Shown: positions 26,671 through 37,172 of the stretch, piece by piece
Position numbering within the stretch: position 1 is the first letter of the stretch
Layout: each line of letters opens with the position of its first letter
Assembly (NCBI RefSeq): GCF_902859805.1
Contig: NZ_CADIKC010000008.1
Location: 372,001-436,000, forward strand
Source of the DNA: Paraburkholderia sediminicola
GTDB lineage: Bacteria; Pseudomonadota; Gammaproteobacteria; Burkholderiales; Burkholderiaceae
Direction: 5' to 3'
DNA: 64,000 nt
Notes under the pieces: model-generated
Seen by the model: only the letters and a program-made list of their open reading frames with translations
What the model was told of the DNA's origin: nothing
Database searches by the model: none
Position numbers and translations under genes: made by a program

Positions 26671-27150
26671 TTACAACTGCTTTTCGATGTCCTCGACAAT
26701 CGCCTCGGGCTTGGTCAACGGCGCATAGCGCTTCACCACGTTGCCGTCGCGGCCGATCAGAAACTTGGTGAAGTTCCATTTGATCGCTTCGAGCCCCAGC
26801 AAGCCCGGCGCCTCGCCCGTCAGATAGCGGAACAGCGGATGCGCATTGGCGCCGTTCACATCGATCTTGTCGAACATCGGAAAGGTCACGCCGTAATTCT
26901 TTTCGCAGAAGCTGCCGATCTGCGTGGCGTCACCCGGTTCCTGCTTGCCGAACTGGTTGCACGGAAAACCGAGCACCGCGAGGCCGCGCGCAGCGTACGT
27001 GTCATAAACCTTTTGCAGACCCGCGTACTGCGGCGTGAACCCGCATTCGCTCGCCGTGTTGACGATCAGCAGAACCTTGCCCTGATAGCGCTCGAGGCTC
27101 ACTTCCTCGCCGCCAAGCGTACGTGCGGAAAACGAATAAATCGATGTCAT
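26671..27150 (-). CDS. Glutathione peroxidase family thiol peroxidase
   Basis: Reduces hydroperoxides with thiol donors. The 159-residue protein has the catalytic cysteine Cys36 in NTASECGF (Cys, not selenocysteine), the Gln of GFPCNQFGKQEPG and the Trp of IKWNFTKFLIGRDG, completing the catalytic set. Bacterial members of this type (BtuE-like) often use thioredoxin rather than glutathione. It is divergent from the ABC-F gene. Confidence 0.93.
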   Translation of the reverse strand: MTSIYSFSARTLGGEEVSLERYQGKVLLIVNTASECGFTPQYAGLQKVYDTYAARGLAVLGFPCNQFGKQEPGDATQIGSFCEKNYGVTFPMFDKIDVNGANAHPLFRYLTGEAPGLLGLEAIKWNFTKFLIGRDGNVVKRYAPLTKPEAIVEDIEKQL

Positions 27151-27285
27151 GTGCTCTCCCCGTGAAAGCCGTCAGTCTATGCCAAAAGCCGCGCCGGTAC
27201 AGTCGGCCGAATGGCCGATCCTGGCCGGGCGCCCGGTGACAGCCCCAGCAGTCTAAAATAGCGTTTTTCTTCAGCCGGCCTCTTC

Positions 27286-29220
<1,935 letters not shown>

Positions 29221-29266
29221 CGGCAGGCTGTTCGCGGTCCGCGCCGGTATCGATCGGAGGTAGCCC

Positions 29267-30445
29267 TTGTCACCCGTGAGCTCGTCTGCGTCCTCATCTG
29301 AGTCTTCGACTGAATCGTCATCTGCTTCAGCCGCGCCAGCGGTTGCGTCGTCGTCCACAGCGGCGCCTGCCCCGCTGCAAGGCCTGCGTGTGCTGGACCT
29401 GACGCGCCTGCTGCCGGGTCCGGTCGCCGCCTTGCGGCTTGCGGAACTCGGCGCCGATGTGCTCAAGATCGAAGCGCCGGGCGCGGGCGACCCCACCCGC
29501 ACGATGATGCAATCGTCCGGCGACCGCGTGGCAGGCCGCCCCGGCGCGTTTTACCGGCTGGTGAATCGCGGCAAGCGCGAGACGCGCCTTGACCTCAAAT
29601 CGGATGCGGGACGCAATGTATTGCGCGCGCTGGCAGCCGAAGCGGACGTATTGATCGAAAGCTTCCGGCCCGGCGTGATGGAGCGCCTCGGCGTCGGCTA
29701 CGAAACCCTGCGCGCGCTCAATCCGAGGCTGGTGTACTGCGCGATCAGCGGTTATGGCGCCAGCGGTCCGTTCGCCGACCATGCCGGTCACGACCTGAAC
29801 TACATCGGCTACGCGGGCGTGCTCGATCAGTTGGCGAGCCGCGACGGCGCGCCGATCCTGCCGAATTTCCAGATTGCCGACCTGCTCGGCGGTGCGTTGA
29901 GCGCGGTGACGCAGATTCTCGCCGCGCTATGGCACGTGTCGCGCGGCGGCGAAGGCCGCTTCGTCGACGTATCGATGACGCACGCCACCTATGCGCACAA
30001 CGTCGTCGCGCAAGTGGCGCTCGCCAATGAGGGCACCGCGCCTGCGGCCGGCGCCAGTCTGCTGAATGGCGGCGTGCCCTGCTACAACCTGTACCGGACG
30101 CTCGACAATCGCTGGCTCGCCGTCGGCGCGCTCGAACTGAAATTCTGGGAAACGCTGTGCATGGCGCTGGACCGGCCCGAATGGGCGACGCGGCACTGGA
30201 GCCTCGGTCAGGCGATCGGCGGCCCGGACGCCGCTGCGCTGACGCAGGAACTGGCTGACCTTATCGGCAAGCGGCCGCTGGAAGAATGGGTATTGCTGCT
30301 GGAATCGCTGGACTGCTGCGTCTCGCCGGTGCTAACGCCGGCGGAAGCCGCACAGCATCCGCTGTTCAACCGCGAGGCGTACGCGGCGATGACCGAAGGC
30401 CAGAACGGCAACGATGCCGACGACCATGGTCGCCGGAACGGTTAA
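29267..30445 (+). CDS. CaiB/BaiF family CoA-transferase
   Basis: Class III CoA-transferase, moving CoA between carboxylic acids, or an alpha-methylacyl-CoA racemase-like relative; the substrate cannot be told. The family core begins at about residue 37 with LQGLRVLDLTRLLPGPVAAL and continues through GADVLKIEAPGAGDPTR, VNRGKRETRLDLKSDAGR and SGYGASGPFADHAGHDLNY. The start is TTG at 29267 with CGGAGG six bases before it. The first 35 residues are almost only Ser, Ala, Glu and Thr and precede the family domain, which is unusual. Confidence 0.88.
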   Translation: MSPVSSSASSSESSTESSSASAAPAVASSSTAAPAPLQGLRVLDLTRLLPGPVAALRLAELGADVLKIEAPGAGDPTRTMMQSSGDRVAGRPGAFYRLVNRGKRETRLDLKSDAGRNVLRALAAEADVLIESFRPGVMERLGVGYETLRALNPRLVYCAISGYGASGPFADHAGHDLNYIGYAGVLDQLASRDGAPILPNFQIADLLGGALSAVTQILAALWHVSRGGEGRFVDVSMTHATYAHNVVAQVALANEGTAPAAGASLLNGGVPCYNLYRTLDNRWLAVGALELKFWETLCMALDRPEWATRHWSLGQAIGGPDAAALTQELADLIGKRPLEEWVLLLESLDCCVSPVLTPAEAAQHPLFNREAYAAMTEGQNGNDADDHGRRNG

Positions 30446-30553
30446 GCGCTACCAAAGTTAAACGACAATCAGGCTAAGACTTGCCCAGACAGTCCGGGTG
30501 CGGACTCTGGGGCGCGCAGCGATTAACTCTCCATCCAGGAGCCGTGCCAAACC

Positions 30554-30832
30554 TCAGCGCCGCACCGCCGTTTGCCGCGGCAAAACCTGGCGCGGCGTTT
30601 TTTCGTCGTCGTACAGCAAATGCTTGCGGCCTTCCACGTGACGGTTGATCGTTGCGCGCACTTCGGCGGCGGTAACATCTTCGGCCACTACCCGGCGCGA
30701 AATCTGCCCGGTCGTGTCGATCCACTCGACAATCCGGCAGGCACCACCCCAAGGCTGGCGAATCGGCTCGGAGACGCGGCAGCCGCGCACCTGCATGGGC
30801 CGCTCGGCCGCGGTTTCGTATGACTGTTTCAA
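30554..30832 (-). CDS. Small conserved-looking hypothetical protein
   Basis: A 92-residue protein starting MKQSYETAAERPMQVRGCRV, with a mixed, globular composition (GGACRIVEWIDTTGQISRRV) and a basic C-terminus. It has no signal peptide or membrane segment. From memory it resembles a short Burkholderiales-specific family (possibly DUF2866), but I cannot confirm. It lies downstream of radA on the same strand, 143 bp away, and is convergent with the CoA-transferase gene. Function unknown. Confidence 0.65.
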   Translation of the reverse strand: MKQSYETAAERPMQVRGCRVSEPIRQPWGGACRIVEWIDTTGQISRRVVAEDVTAAEVRATINRHVEGRKHLLYDDEKTPRQVLPRQTAVRR

Positions 30833-30975
30833 GGCGCGATCCTTTTTCGGGCATCAGAAGGGATGCAATACCCTGCCAGCTTAGGAAAAAGGAATGTCGG
30901 GTAGGTTACAGCCAATATGGAGATATTTACTGGCCATTACGGACGGACAGGCGCCCGCAGGCGCCGGAACCCCGT

Positions 30976-32352
30976 CTAGTCAAGCGTGCGGACCCGATCG
31001 ATGGCCTGTTCGATCCGCTCCACCGCAACAACTTGTAAGCCTTCAATCGGCTGTTTCGGTGCATTGGCCTTTGGAATGACCGCAATCGAAAAGCCCAGTT
31101 TGGCCGCTTCCTTAAGACGGTCCTGACCGCGCGGCGACGGCCGGATTTCGCCGGCAAGGCCCACTTCGCCAAATACGACCAGCCCCTTGGGCAGCGGCTT
31201 GTTGCGCATCGAAGAATGGATCGCGAGCAGCACGGCCAGGTCGGCCGCGGGTTCGGTGATCTTCACGCCGCCCACCGCGTTCAGGAACACGTCCTGGTCG
31301 AAACAGGCAATGCCGGCGTGCCGATGCAGCACCGCCAGCAGCATCGCGAGGCGATTCTGTTCCAGCCCGACTGCAAGCCGCCGTGGATTCGGCGCGTTGG
31401 CGGAATCCACCAGCGCCTGCACTTCGACCAGCAGCGGGCGCGTGCCTTCCTGCGTCACCAGCACGCAAGACCCCGGAACCGATTGCTCGTGCTGCGACAA
31501 AAACAGCGCCGACGGATTGGCGACGCCGCGCAAACCGCGCTCGGTCATCGCGAACACGCCGAGTTCGTTGACCGCGCCAAAGCGGTTCTTGATCGCCCGC
31601 ACCAGACGGTACGACGAATGCGTGTCTCCCTCGAAGTACAGCACCGTATCGACGATGTGCTCGAGTACGCGCGGCCCGGCAAGCGCACCTTCCTTGGTGA
31701 CGTGGCCGACCATGATGATCGTGGTGCCCGACTGCTTGGCGATGCGCGTCAATTGCGCCGCGCACTCGCGAACCTGCGCGACCGAACCGGGCGCGGAGGT
31801 CAGCGCGTCGGAATAAACGGTTTGAATCGAGTCGATCACCGCGACGTCCGGCCGCTGTTCGGCAATGGTCGCCTGAATTCTCTCGAGCTGGATTTCCGCC
31901 AGCAGTTGCAATTCGCTCGCCTTCGAGCCGGGCTCCAGCAACGAAAGCCGTTGTGCACGCAACGCAATCTGCGCGGCCGATTCTTCGCCGCTGATATAAA
32001 GCGCGCGTTTGTCCGCGGCGATTTCCGCGAGCGACTGCAACAGCAGTGTCGATTTGCCGATGCCCGGATCGCCGCCGATCAGCACCACGCCGCCCGGCAC
32101 CAGACCGCCGCCCAGCACACGGTCGAACTCGCTGACGCCGGTCGAAAAGCGCGGCACGTCGGACGCTTCGATATCGGCGAGACGCCGCACCGGCGCACTC
32201 TTCGCGAGCGACTGGAAGCGATGCGTGGACGGCGCCTCCGCGACCGATTCCACCAGCGTGTTCCACGCATTGCATGACGGGCACTGCCCGGCCCACTTCG
32301 GCGACTGGCCGCCGCATTCACTGCAGATGTACAACGTCTTCTGTTTAGCCAC
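30976..32352 (-). CDS. radA: DNA repair protein RadA
   Basis: RecA-like ATPase/helicase that aids branch migration in recombination. The 458 residues have an N-terminal four-Cys zinc finger (Cys10, Cys13, Cys24, Cys27), Walker A GGDPGIGKSTLL, the RadA-specific KNRFG motif (IKNRFGAVNELGVF) and a C-terminal Lon-like domain (PLPKGLVVFGEVGLAGEIRP). Length matches E. coli RadA. It lies 177 bp downstream of alr on the same strand. Confidence 0.96.
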   Translation of the reverse strand: MAKQKTLYICSECGGQSPKWAGQCPSCNAWNTLVESVAEAPSTHRFQSLAKSAPVRRLADIEASDVPRFSTGVSEFDRVLGGGLVPGGVVLIGGDPGIGKSTLLLQSLAEIAADKRALYISGEESAAQIALRAQRLSLLEPGSKASELQLLAEIQLERIQATIAEQRPDVAVIDSIQTVYSDALTSAPGSVAQVRECAAQLTRIAKQSGTTIIMVGHVTKEGALAGPRVLEHIVDTVLYFEGDTHSSYRLVRAIKNRFGAVNELGVFAMTERGLRGVANPSALFLSQHEQSVPGSCVLVTQEGTRPLLVEVQALVDSANAPNPRRLAVGLEQNRLAMLLAVLHRHAGIACFDQDVFLNAVGGVKITEPAADLAVLLAIHSSMRNKPLPKGLVVFGEVGLAGEIRPSPRGQDRLKEAAKLGFSIAVIPKANAPKQPIEGLQVVAVERIEQAIDRVRTLD

Positions 32353-32390
32353 GCGCCCTTGCCTGTGTTGCTGTTCTTTGGATTGATGCG

Positions 32391-32440
32391 CTCGCCGGGG
32401 TCCTCGCTGAGCTGCTCCAGCTCACCGGGGACCTCACTGC
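32391..32440. repeat. Imperfect direct repeat in the alr-radA gap
   Basis: The 19-base sequence at 32391-32409 recurs at 32421-32439 with 16 of 19 positions identical (ctcgccggggtcctcgctg and ctcaccggggacctcactg), a 30-bp period. No promoter or terminator is evident in the 177-bp gap. Confidence 0.6.
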
Positions 32441-32529
32441 GACCGTCTTTGGGGATTGTCTTTGCACCGTCATTGAGACCGCCAGCATGCCTGCACGGCG
32501 GCCCACACCCGGCCTGTCAGTGCCGCGCC

Positions 32530-33600
32530 TTACTCCGCGCGCACCGGCACGCGCGGCGCCACCGCGCACATCAGCTCGTAGCCGATCGTGCCGCACGCCT
32601 GCGCGACGTCGTCGATCGGCAGGGACGTGCCCCACAACTCGACGCGCGAGCCGACGTTGGCGGTCGGGATCGGCGTCAGATCGACGGTCAGCATGTCCAT
32701 CGACACCCGTCCGACGATCCGCGTGCGCACGCCGTCGACGATCACCGGCGTGCCTTCCGGCGCGACCCGCGGATAACCGTCCGCGTAGCCGCAGGCCACG
32801 ACGCCGATGCGCATCGCCCCGCGCGCCTTGAACGCCGAACCATAGCCGACCGTATGGCCTTCGGCGAGCGTCTGCACGGCGATCAGTTCGGAGGCGAGCG
32901 TCATGGCCGGTTGCAGGCCGGTGCCGGCGATCGCCGCCGTCACGCCCGAGGGCGACGCGCCGTACATGATGATGCCTGGGCGGACCCAGTCGAAGTGGGC
33001 TTCGGGATGCCACAGCGTGGCCGCCGAGTTCGACAGGCTGCGCGCGCCGGCAATGCCTTGCGCGCCGCGCTCGAACGCTTCCATCTGATGGGCGACGCCG
33101 CGTTCGCCGTCGGCATCCGAGAAATGGGTCATCAACGTGATCTGGCCGACGCCCTGGCAGGCGCGCGCACGCTCCCACGCGGCGCGGAATTTCTCCACCG
33201 TATAACCGAGGCGGTTCATGCCGGTGTTCATCTTCAGCTGGATATTGACGGGCTTGGACAGGCGCGCCATTTCGAGCATGCGCAGCTGTTCGTCCGAGTG
33301 CAGCGCCGTGGTCAGGCTGTAGCGGTCGATCACGTCGATATCGGTCGGACGAAAGAAGCCTTCGAGCAACAGAATCGGGCCGGCCCAGCCCAATTCACGC
33401 AACTTCACGGCCTCCTCGAGGTCCAGAAGACCAAAGCCGTCGGTCGCGCGCAAGCCGGGAAAAGCGCGCGCAAGGCCGTGCCCATAGGCGTTTGCCTTGA
33501 CCACGGCCCAGATCTTGGATTTTGGCGCGTAGCGCCGGGCGACGGCGAGATTATTGGCGAGAGCGGCAGTATGGATCGTGGCTGAGAGGGGGCGCGGCAT
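32530..33600 (-). CDS. alr: Alanine racemase
   Basis: PLP enzyme giving D-alanine for peptidoglycan. The 356 residues show the PLP lysine Lys35 in AVVKANAYGHG, the barrel segments, and the C-terminal domain with VSMDMLTVDLTPIP and the GTSLPIDDVAQACGTIGYEL segment. Catalytic Tyr is in the MYGASPSGV region or the conserved C-terminal position. A biosynthetic (alr) rather than catabolic (dadX) role is suggested by the absence of a D-amino-acid dehydrogenase neighbour. It is divergent from lplT. Confidence 0.95.
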   Translation of the reverse strand: MPRPLSATIHTAALANNLAVARRYAPKSKIWAVVKANAYGHGLARAFPGLRATDGFGLLDLEEAVKLRELGWAGPILLLEGFFRPTDIDVIDRYSLTTALHSDEQLRMLEMARLSKPVNIQLKMNTGMNRLGYTVEKFRAAWERARACQGVGQITLMTHFSDADGERGVAHQMEAFERGAQGIAGARSLSNSAATLWHPEAHFDWVRPGIIMYGASPSGVTAAIAGTGLQPAMTLASELIAVQTLAEGHTVGYGSAFKARGAMRIGVVACGYADGYPRVAPEGTPVIVDGVRTRIVGRVSMDMLTVDLTPIPTANVGSRVELWGTSLPIDDVAQACGTIGYELMCAVAPRVPVRAE

Positions 33601-33818
33601 GGGTAATTTTCGTAAAGACGCTTGCGAATCAGGAGCTTACAGGGCGTTTTCAGTGCTCGGCAGCCCGCTGGGCGGTGCGATCAAGGATTCTGCTAGTCCG
33701 AATCCAGCTATTTTCATGATATAAAGCCGTGCGCACAACCCATTTCGAACGGTATAAGCCCGGACGCTTTGCACACGGCCGGGGCGGACAGACCGCAGCG
33801 AGGACAGCATCGCATCAG

Positions 33819-35126
33819 ATGAAAAAAGGTTTTTACACCATCATGGCCGCGCAGTTTTTTTCGTCGCTGGCCGACAATGCGCTTCTGATCGCTGCTATAG
33901 CACTGCTGAAAGATCTTCACGCCCCGAACTGGATGACGCCGCTGCTCAAGTTGTTCTTTGTGCTGTCGTACGTCGTTCTGGCCGCTTTCGTGGGGGCCTT
34001 CGCCGACTCCCGGCCGAAGGGGCACGTGATGTTCGTCACCAATACCATCAAGGTAGTGGGCTGCATCACGATGCTGGTCGGCGCTCATCCGCTGATCGCC
34101 TACGGCATTGTGGGTTTCGGCGCGGCGGCGTACTCGCCCGCCAAATACGGCATTCTTACCGAACTGCTGCCGCCTGACCGGCTGGTCGCGGCGAACGGCT
34201 GGATCGAAGGCACCACGGTCGGCTCGATCATTCTCGGCACGGTACTCGGCGGCGCGCTTATCAGCCCGCACATTGCCGCGCCGATCCTCAGGCATCACAT
34301 CCCTACCGTCAACACGCCCGCTGAAGCAGCGATGCTGGTGATCATGGCCATCTACGTGATCGCGGCGCTCTTTAATCTGCGCATTCCCGACACCGGCGCA
34401 CGCTATCCGAAACAGGAACGCGGCCCGATCAAGCTGGTCACCGATTTCGCCGACTGCTTTCTCGTGCTGTGGCGTGACAAGCTCGGTCAGATCTCGCTCG
34501 CCGTCACCACGCTTTTTTGGGGCGCCGGCGCGACGCTGCAATTCATCGTGCTGAAGTGGGCTGAAGTGTCGCTGAACATGTCGCTTTCGGAAGCCGCCAT
34601 TCTGCAAGCGGTGGTTGCGGTCGGCGTGGCAGTCGGCGCGATTTACGCAGCCTCGCGCGTGCCGTTGAAGAAGTCGCTGACGGTACTTCCGGTCGGCATC
34701 ATGATGGGCATCGCCGTCATGCTGATGGCCTTCTACACACGTGACCTGTTCCCCACGCATTGGGGCTTGTATTTTGGCCGTGTGCATGTGCCGGGCTATC
34801 TGATCGTCGCGTATATCTTCCTGATGATCGTCGGCGGCCTGTCGGGCTTTTTCGTCGTACCGATGAATGCGCTGCTCCAGCATCGTGGCCACGTGCTGCT
34901 GTCGGCGGGGCACTCGATCGCCGTGCAGAACTTCAACGAGAATCTCTCGGTGCTCGTCATGCTGTGCCTGTACGCGGTGCTGGTGTGGCTCGATGTGCCG
35001 GTTACCGCGGTGATCGTGCTATTCGGCACCTTCGTCTGCGTGATGATGTGGTTCGTGATGCGCCGCCACCAGGCGAATCAGCGCGCGTTCGACTCGGTCG
35101 CGCTGATCGGCGAAGTCAAGCACTGA
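33819..35126 (+). CDS. lplT: Lysophospholipid transporter LplT
   Basis: MFS flippase moving lysophospholipids to the inner leaflet for reacylation. From ATG 33819 the 435 residues start MKKGFYTIMAAQFFSSLADN and have about twelve hydrophobic segments, with conserved segments DNALLIAAIALL, SPAKYGILTELLPPDRLVAANGW and EGTTVGSIILGTVLGG typical of LplT. In enterobacteria lplT is fused in an operon with aas; no acyltransferase gene is next to it here. A 30-codon upstream extension of the reading frame is hydrophilic and was rejected. Confidence 0.92.
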   Translation: MKKGFYTIMAAQFFSSLADNALLIAAIALLKDLHAPNWMTPLLKLFFVLSYVVLAAFVGAFADSRPKGHVMFVTNTIKVVGCITMLVGAHPLIAYGIVGFGAAAYSPAKYGILTELLPPDRLVAANGWIEGTTVGSIILGTVLGGALISPHIAAPILRHHIPTVNTPAEAAMLVIMAIYVIAALFNLRIPDTGARYPKQERGPIKLVTDFADCFLVLWRDKLGQISLAVTTLFWGAGATLQFIVLKWAEVSLNMSLSEAAILQAVVAVGVAVGAIYAASRVPLKKSLTVLPVGIMMGIAVMLMAFYTRDLFPTHWGLYFGRVHVPGYLIVAYIFLMIVGGLSGFFVVPMNALLQHRGHVLLSAGHSIAVQNFNENLSVLVMLCLYAVLVWLDVPVTAVIVLFGTFVCVMMWFVMRRHQANQRAFDSVALIGEVKH

Positions 35127-35184
35127 CCCGCGGCGCGCACGGCGCTTTGTCGTGCCCGCGCCTTCCCCCTTTCCTCGCTTTGCC

Positions 35185-35991
35185 ATGACTCAACCCATTC
35201 CCAATGTGCTGACGATCGCCGGTTCCGATTCCGGCGGCGGCGCCGGCATTCAGGCCGATCTGAAGGCTTTCTCGGCGCTCGGCGCTTACGGCGCGAGCGT
35301 GATCACCGCGCTCACCGCGCAGAACACGCGCGGCGTCACGGCGATTCACGCGCCGGAGCCCGCCTTCATTACCGCGCAACTCGACGCGGTGTTCGACGAC
35401 ATCCGAATCGATGCCGTGAAGATCGGCATGCTGGCGAATGCGGGCATCGCGCGTGCGGTCGCCGAGGCGCTGCGGCGGCACAAGCCGACGCACGTCGTGC
35501 TCGACACGGTGATGATTTCGAAGAGCAATCACGCGTTGCTGCTGCCGGATGCGGTTGCAGCGGTGCGCGACGAGTTGCTGCCGCTGGCCGATCTGCTGAC
35601 GCCGAATCTGCCGGAAGCCGCGGCGTTGCTGGGCGTGCAGGCTGCCACTGACGAAGCCGGGATGGTCGAACAAGGCGAAGCGTTGCGTGCGCTTGGCGCG
35701 CGGGCGGTGCTGATGAAGGGCGGCCATTTGAGCGCGGCGGACAGTCCCGACTGGCTCATACAGGAAAGCGGCACGCTGCGTTTGGGCGGTCCGCGCGTGC
35801 CGGTGAAGAATACGCATGGGACGGGCTGCACGCTGTCGTCGGCGATTGCGGCACTGATTCCGCAGCGCGCCGATCTGGCGAGCGCGGTTGCCGACGCCAA
35901 GCTGTATCTGACCGGCGCGTTGCAGGCGAGCGACCGGCTGAACGTCGGCAGTGGCGTCGGGCCGGTGCATCATTTTTATCGGTGGTGGTGA
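35185..35991 (+). CDS. thiD: Hydroxymethylpyrimidine/phosphomethylpyrimidine kinase
   Basis: Phosphorylates HMP and HMP-phosphate in thiamine synthesis. The 268-residue ribokinase-fold protein starts MTQPIPNVLTIAGSDSGGGA, with the substrate loop SGGGAGIQADLKAF, DTVMISKS, and the catalytic NTHGTGCTLSSAIAA motif (anion hole and general-base Cys region). It follows lplT by 58 bp and has no other thi gene and no recognisable TPP riboswitch upstream. Confidence 0.95.
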   Translation: MTQPIPNVLTIAGSDSGGGAGIQADLKAFSALGAYGASVITALTAQNTRGVTAIHAPEPAFITAQLDAVFDDIRIDAVKIGMLANAGIARAVAEALRRHKPTHVVLDTVMISKSNHALLLPDAVAAVRDELLPLADLLTPNLPEAAALLGVQAATDEAGMVEQGEALRALGARAVLMKGGHLSAADSPDWLIQESGTLRLGGPRVPVKNTHGTGCTLSSAIAALIPQRADLASAVADAKLYLTGALQASDRLNVGSGVGPVHHFYRWW

Positions 35992-36146
35992 GGGGCTGAG
36001 ACAGGGGCGCGCATGGCCGTGCCAGGCGATGCCATTGGCCATTCGATTCCGGTGCTAGGTTCTACTATGAGTTTGGCCGGAAGTCAGCGGCCACGCAGCC
36101 ACTCGCTGAGACAGCCGCACGCCGATGTCACCGACCACACATGCCG

Positions 36147-37172
36147 CTACTGCTGCGCGTAGATCTGCGCCTGCTCTGGCCAATCGTCGGGCACGATGAA
36201 GCCGCGCGAAAGTTCTGCAACCGTACCCACGCCGTCACTGGCGAACGCCGCGACCATCGTTGGTCCATGCTGATGTGATGTTTGGTCAGCAAGCATCTGC
36301 TGATCGACGAAAGCGAACCCCGCGGCCTGGGCTTCACCCTCTTTATGCCGTCGCGGCGCAAGCCATTCCAACCGCGGCAGCACGCGCCACATTTGCGCAT
36401 GCGCCGCGGCAAAGTCTGCCCATTCGCTGCGGGTTACCCACCAGCCTCGTCCATGCGACGGATCGAGCTCCGCAGGATCGGCCGGCGTCTCGCCAGCACG
36501 ATAGAACAGCCAGCCTTTGATGAACATCTGCGGCGTCCACGGCCCTGCGTGGCCCACAGAGGCGAACTCTTCACGCGCGCTTAACGGCAGTTGATGATTC
36601 AGCACATGCGCGAGCTTCAGATCGAAGCGGTCTTTCAGATTCGGTCCGACGTAATCGGCCAGGCGCGCCGCCGGTTGCGTGGTTGACTGCGCGCGGCTTT
36701 CGCCCGCATGCAGATAGCACTTCACCGCCAGCTCCCAATGCAGCCGCGCGCCCTGCTGCGTCTGCACGAGAAAATCACATTCGCCGAGCGTGACGCCCGA
36801 GCGCCGCAACGGCACGCCGGCCGCGACCAGCCGCGCCGCCGGCCCGTGTTGCAGGAACCATCCGAGCAGCCGTTCGGCGTAGCGGCCAAGACGCGTGATA
36901 CGCGTCGCAGCGAGATCGCGATGCAAGTCGGTCGGATCTGTATCTAACGCGCGTAACCAATCGACCGTTACATCAGCTTCCTGCTGCGTGTCGAAAGGAC
37001 TGGCAAGCGCGCCCACCGGTGGTTGCGCGCGCAACAAATCGGCGCTCAGCAGCAACCAGGCAAGATCGCGCACTGCCGGGTCGCGCAACGTATCGAGCAA
37101 CTGCCCAAGGATCGCCGCGGATGTGTCGGGCGCGACGGCGAAGCGCGCCGCCGGCCCGTTCGCGTCCGTCAC
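36147..37172 (-). CDS. DUF1853 family protein
   Basis: Protein of 341 residues from a GTG start at 37172 that overlaps the upstream uracil-DNA glycosylase stop (GTGA). It has the family features: DPAVRDLAWLLLSADLL, RLGRYAERLLGWFLQHGPAARLV, GECDFLVQTQQGARLHWELAVKCYLH and the QMFIKGWLFYR segment. The E-x-D / LHWELAVKCYL region looks like a restriction-endonuclease-fold core (D...ExK-like), but this is inference. Function is not established. Its coupling to a DNA repair gene is suggestive only. Confidence 0.85.
   Translation of the reverse strand: MTDANGPAARFAVAPDTSAAILGQLLDTLRDPAVRDLAWLLLSADLLRAQPPVGALASPFDTQQEADVTVDWLRALDTDPTDLHRDLAATRITRLGRYAERLLGWFLQHGPAARLVAAGVPLRRSGVTLGECDFLVQTQQGARLHWELAVKCYLHAGESRAQSTTQPAARLADYVGPNLKDRFDLKLAHVLNHQLPLSAREEFASVGHAGPWTPQMFIKGWLFYRAGETPADPAELDPSHGRGWWVTRSEWADFAAAHAQMWRVLPRLEWLAPRRHKEGEAQAAGFAFVDQQMLADQTSHQHGPTMVAAFASDGVGTVAELSRGFIVPDDWPEQAQIYAQQ

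Noticed and set aside
26671..27150. Selenoprotein glutathione peroxidase
   Set aside because: The catalytic codon encodes Cys and there is no in-frame TGA at that place.
35152..35991. TPP riboswitch before thiD
   Set aside because: The 58-bp gap after lplT is too short and contains no THI-box sequence.
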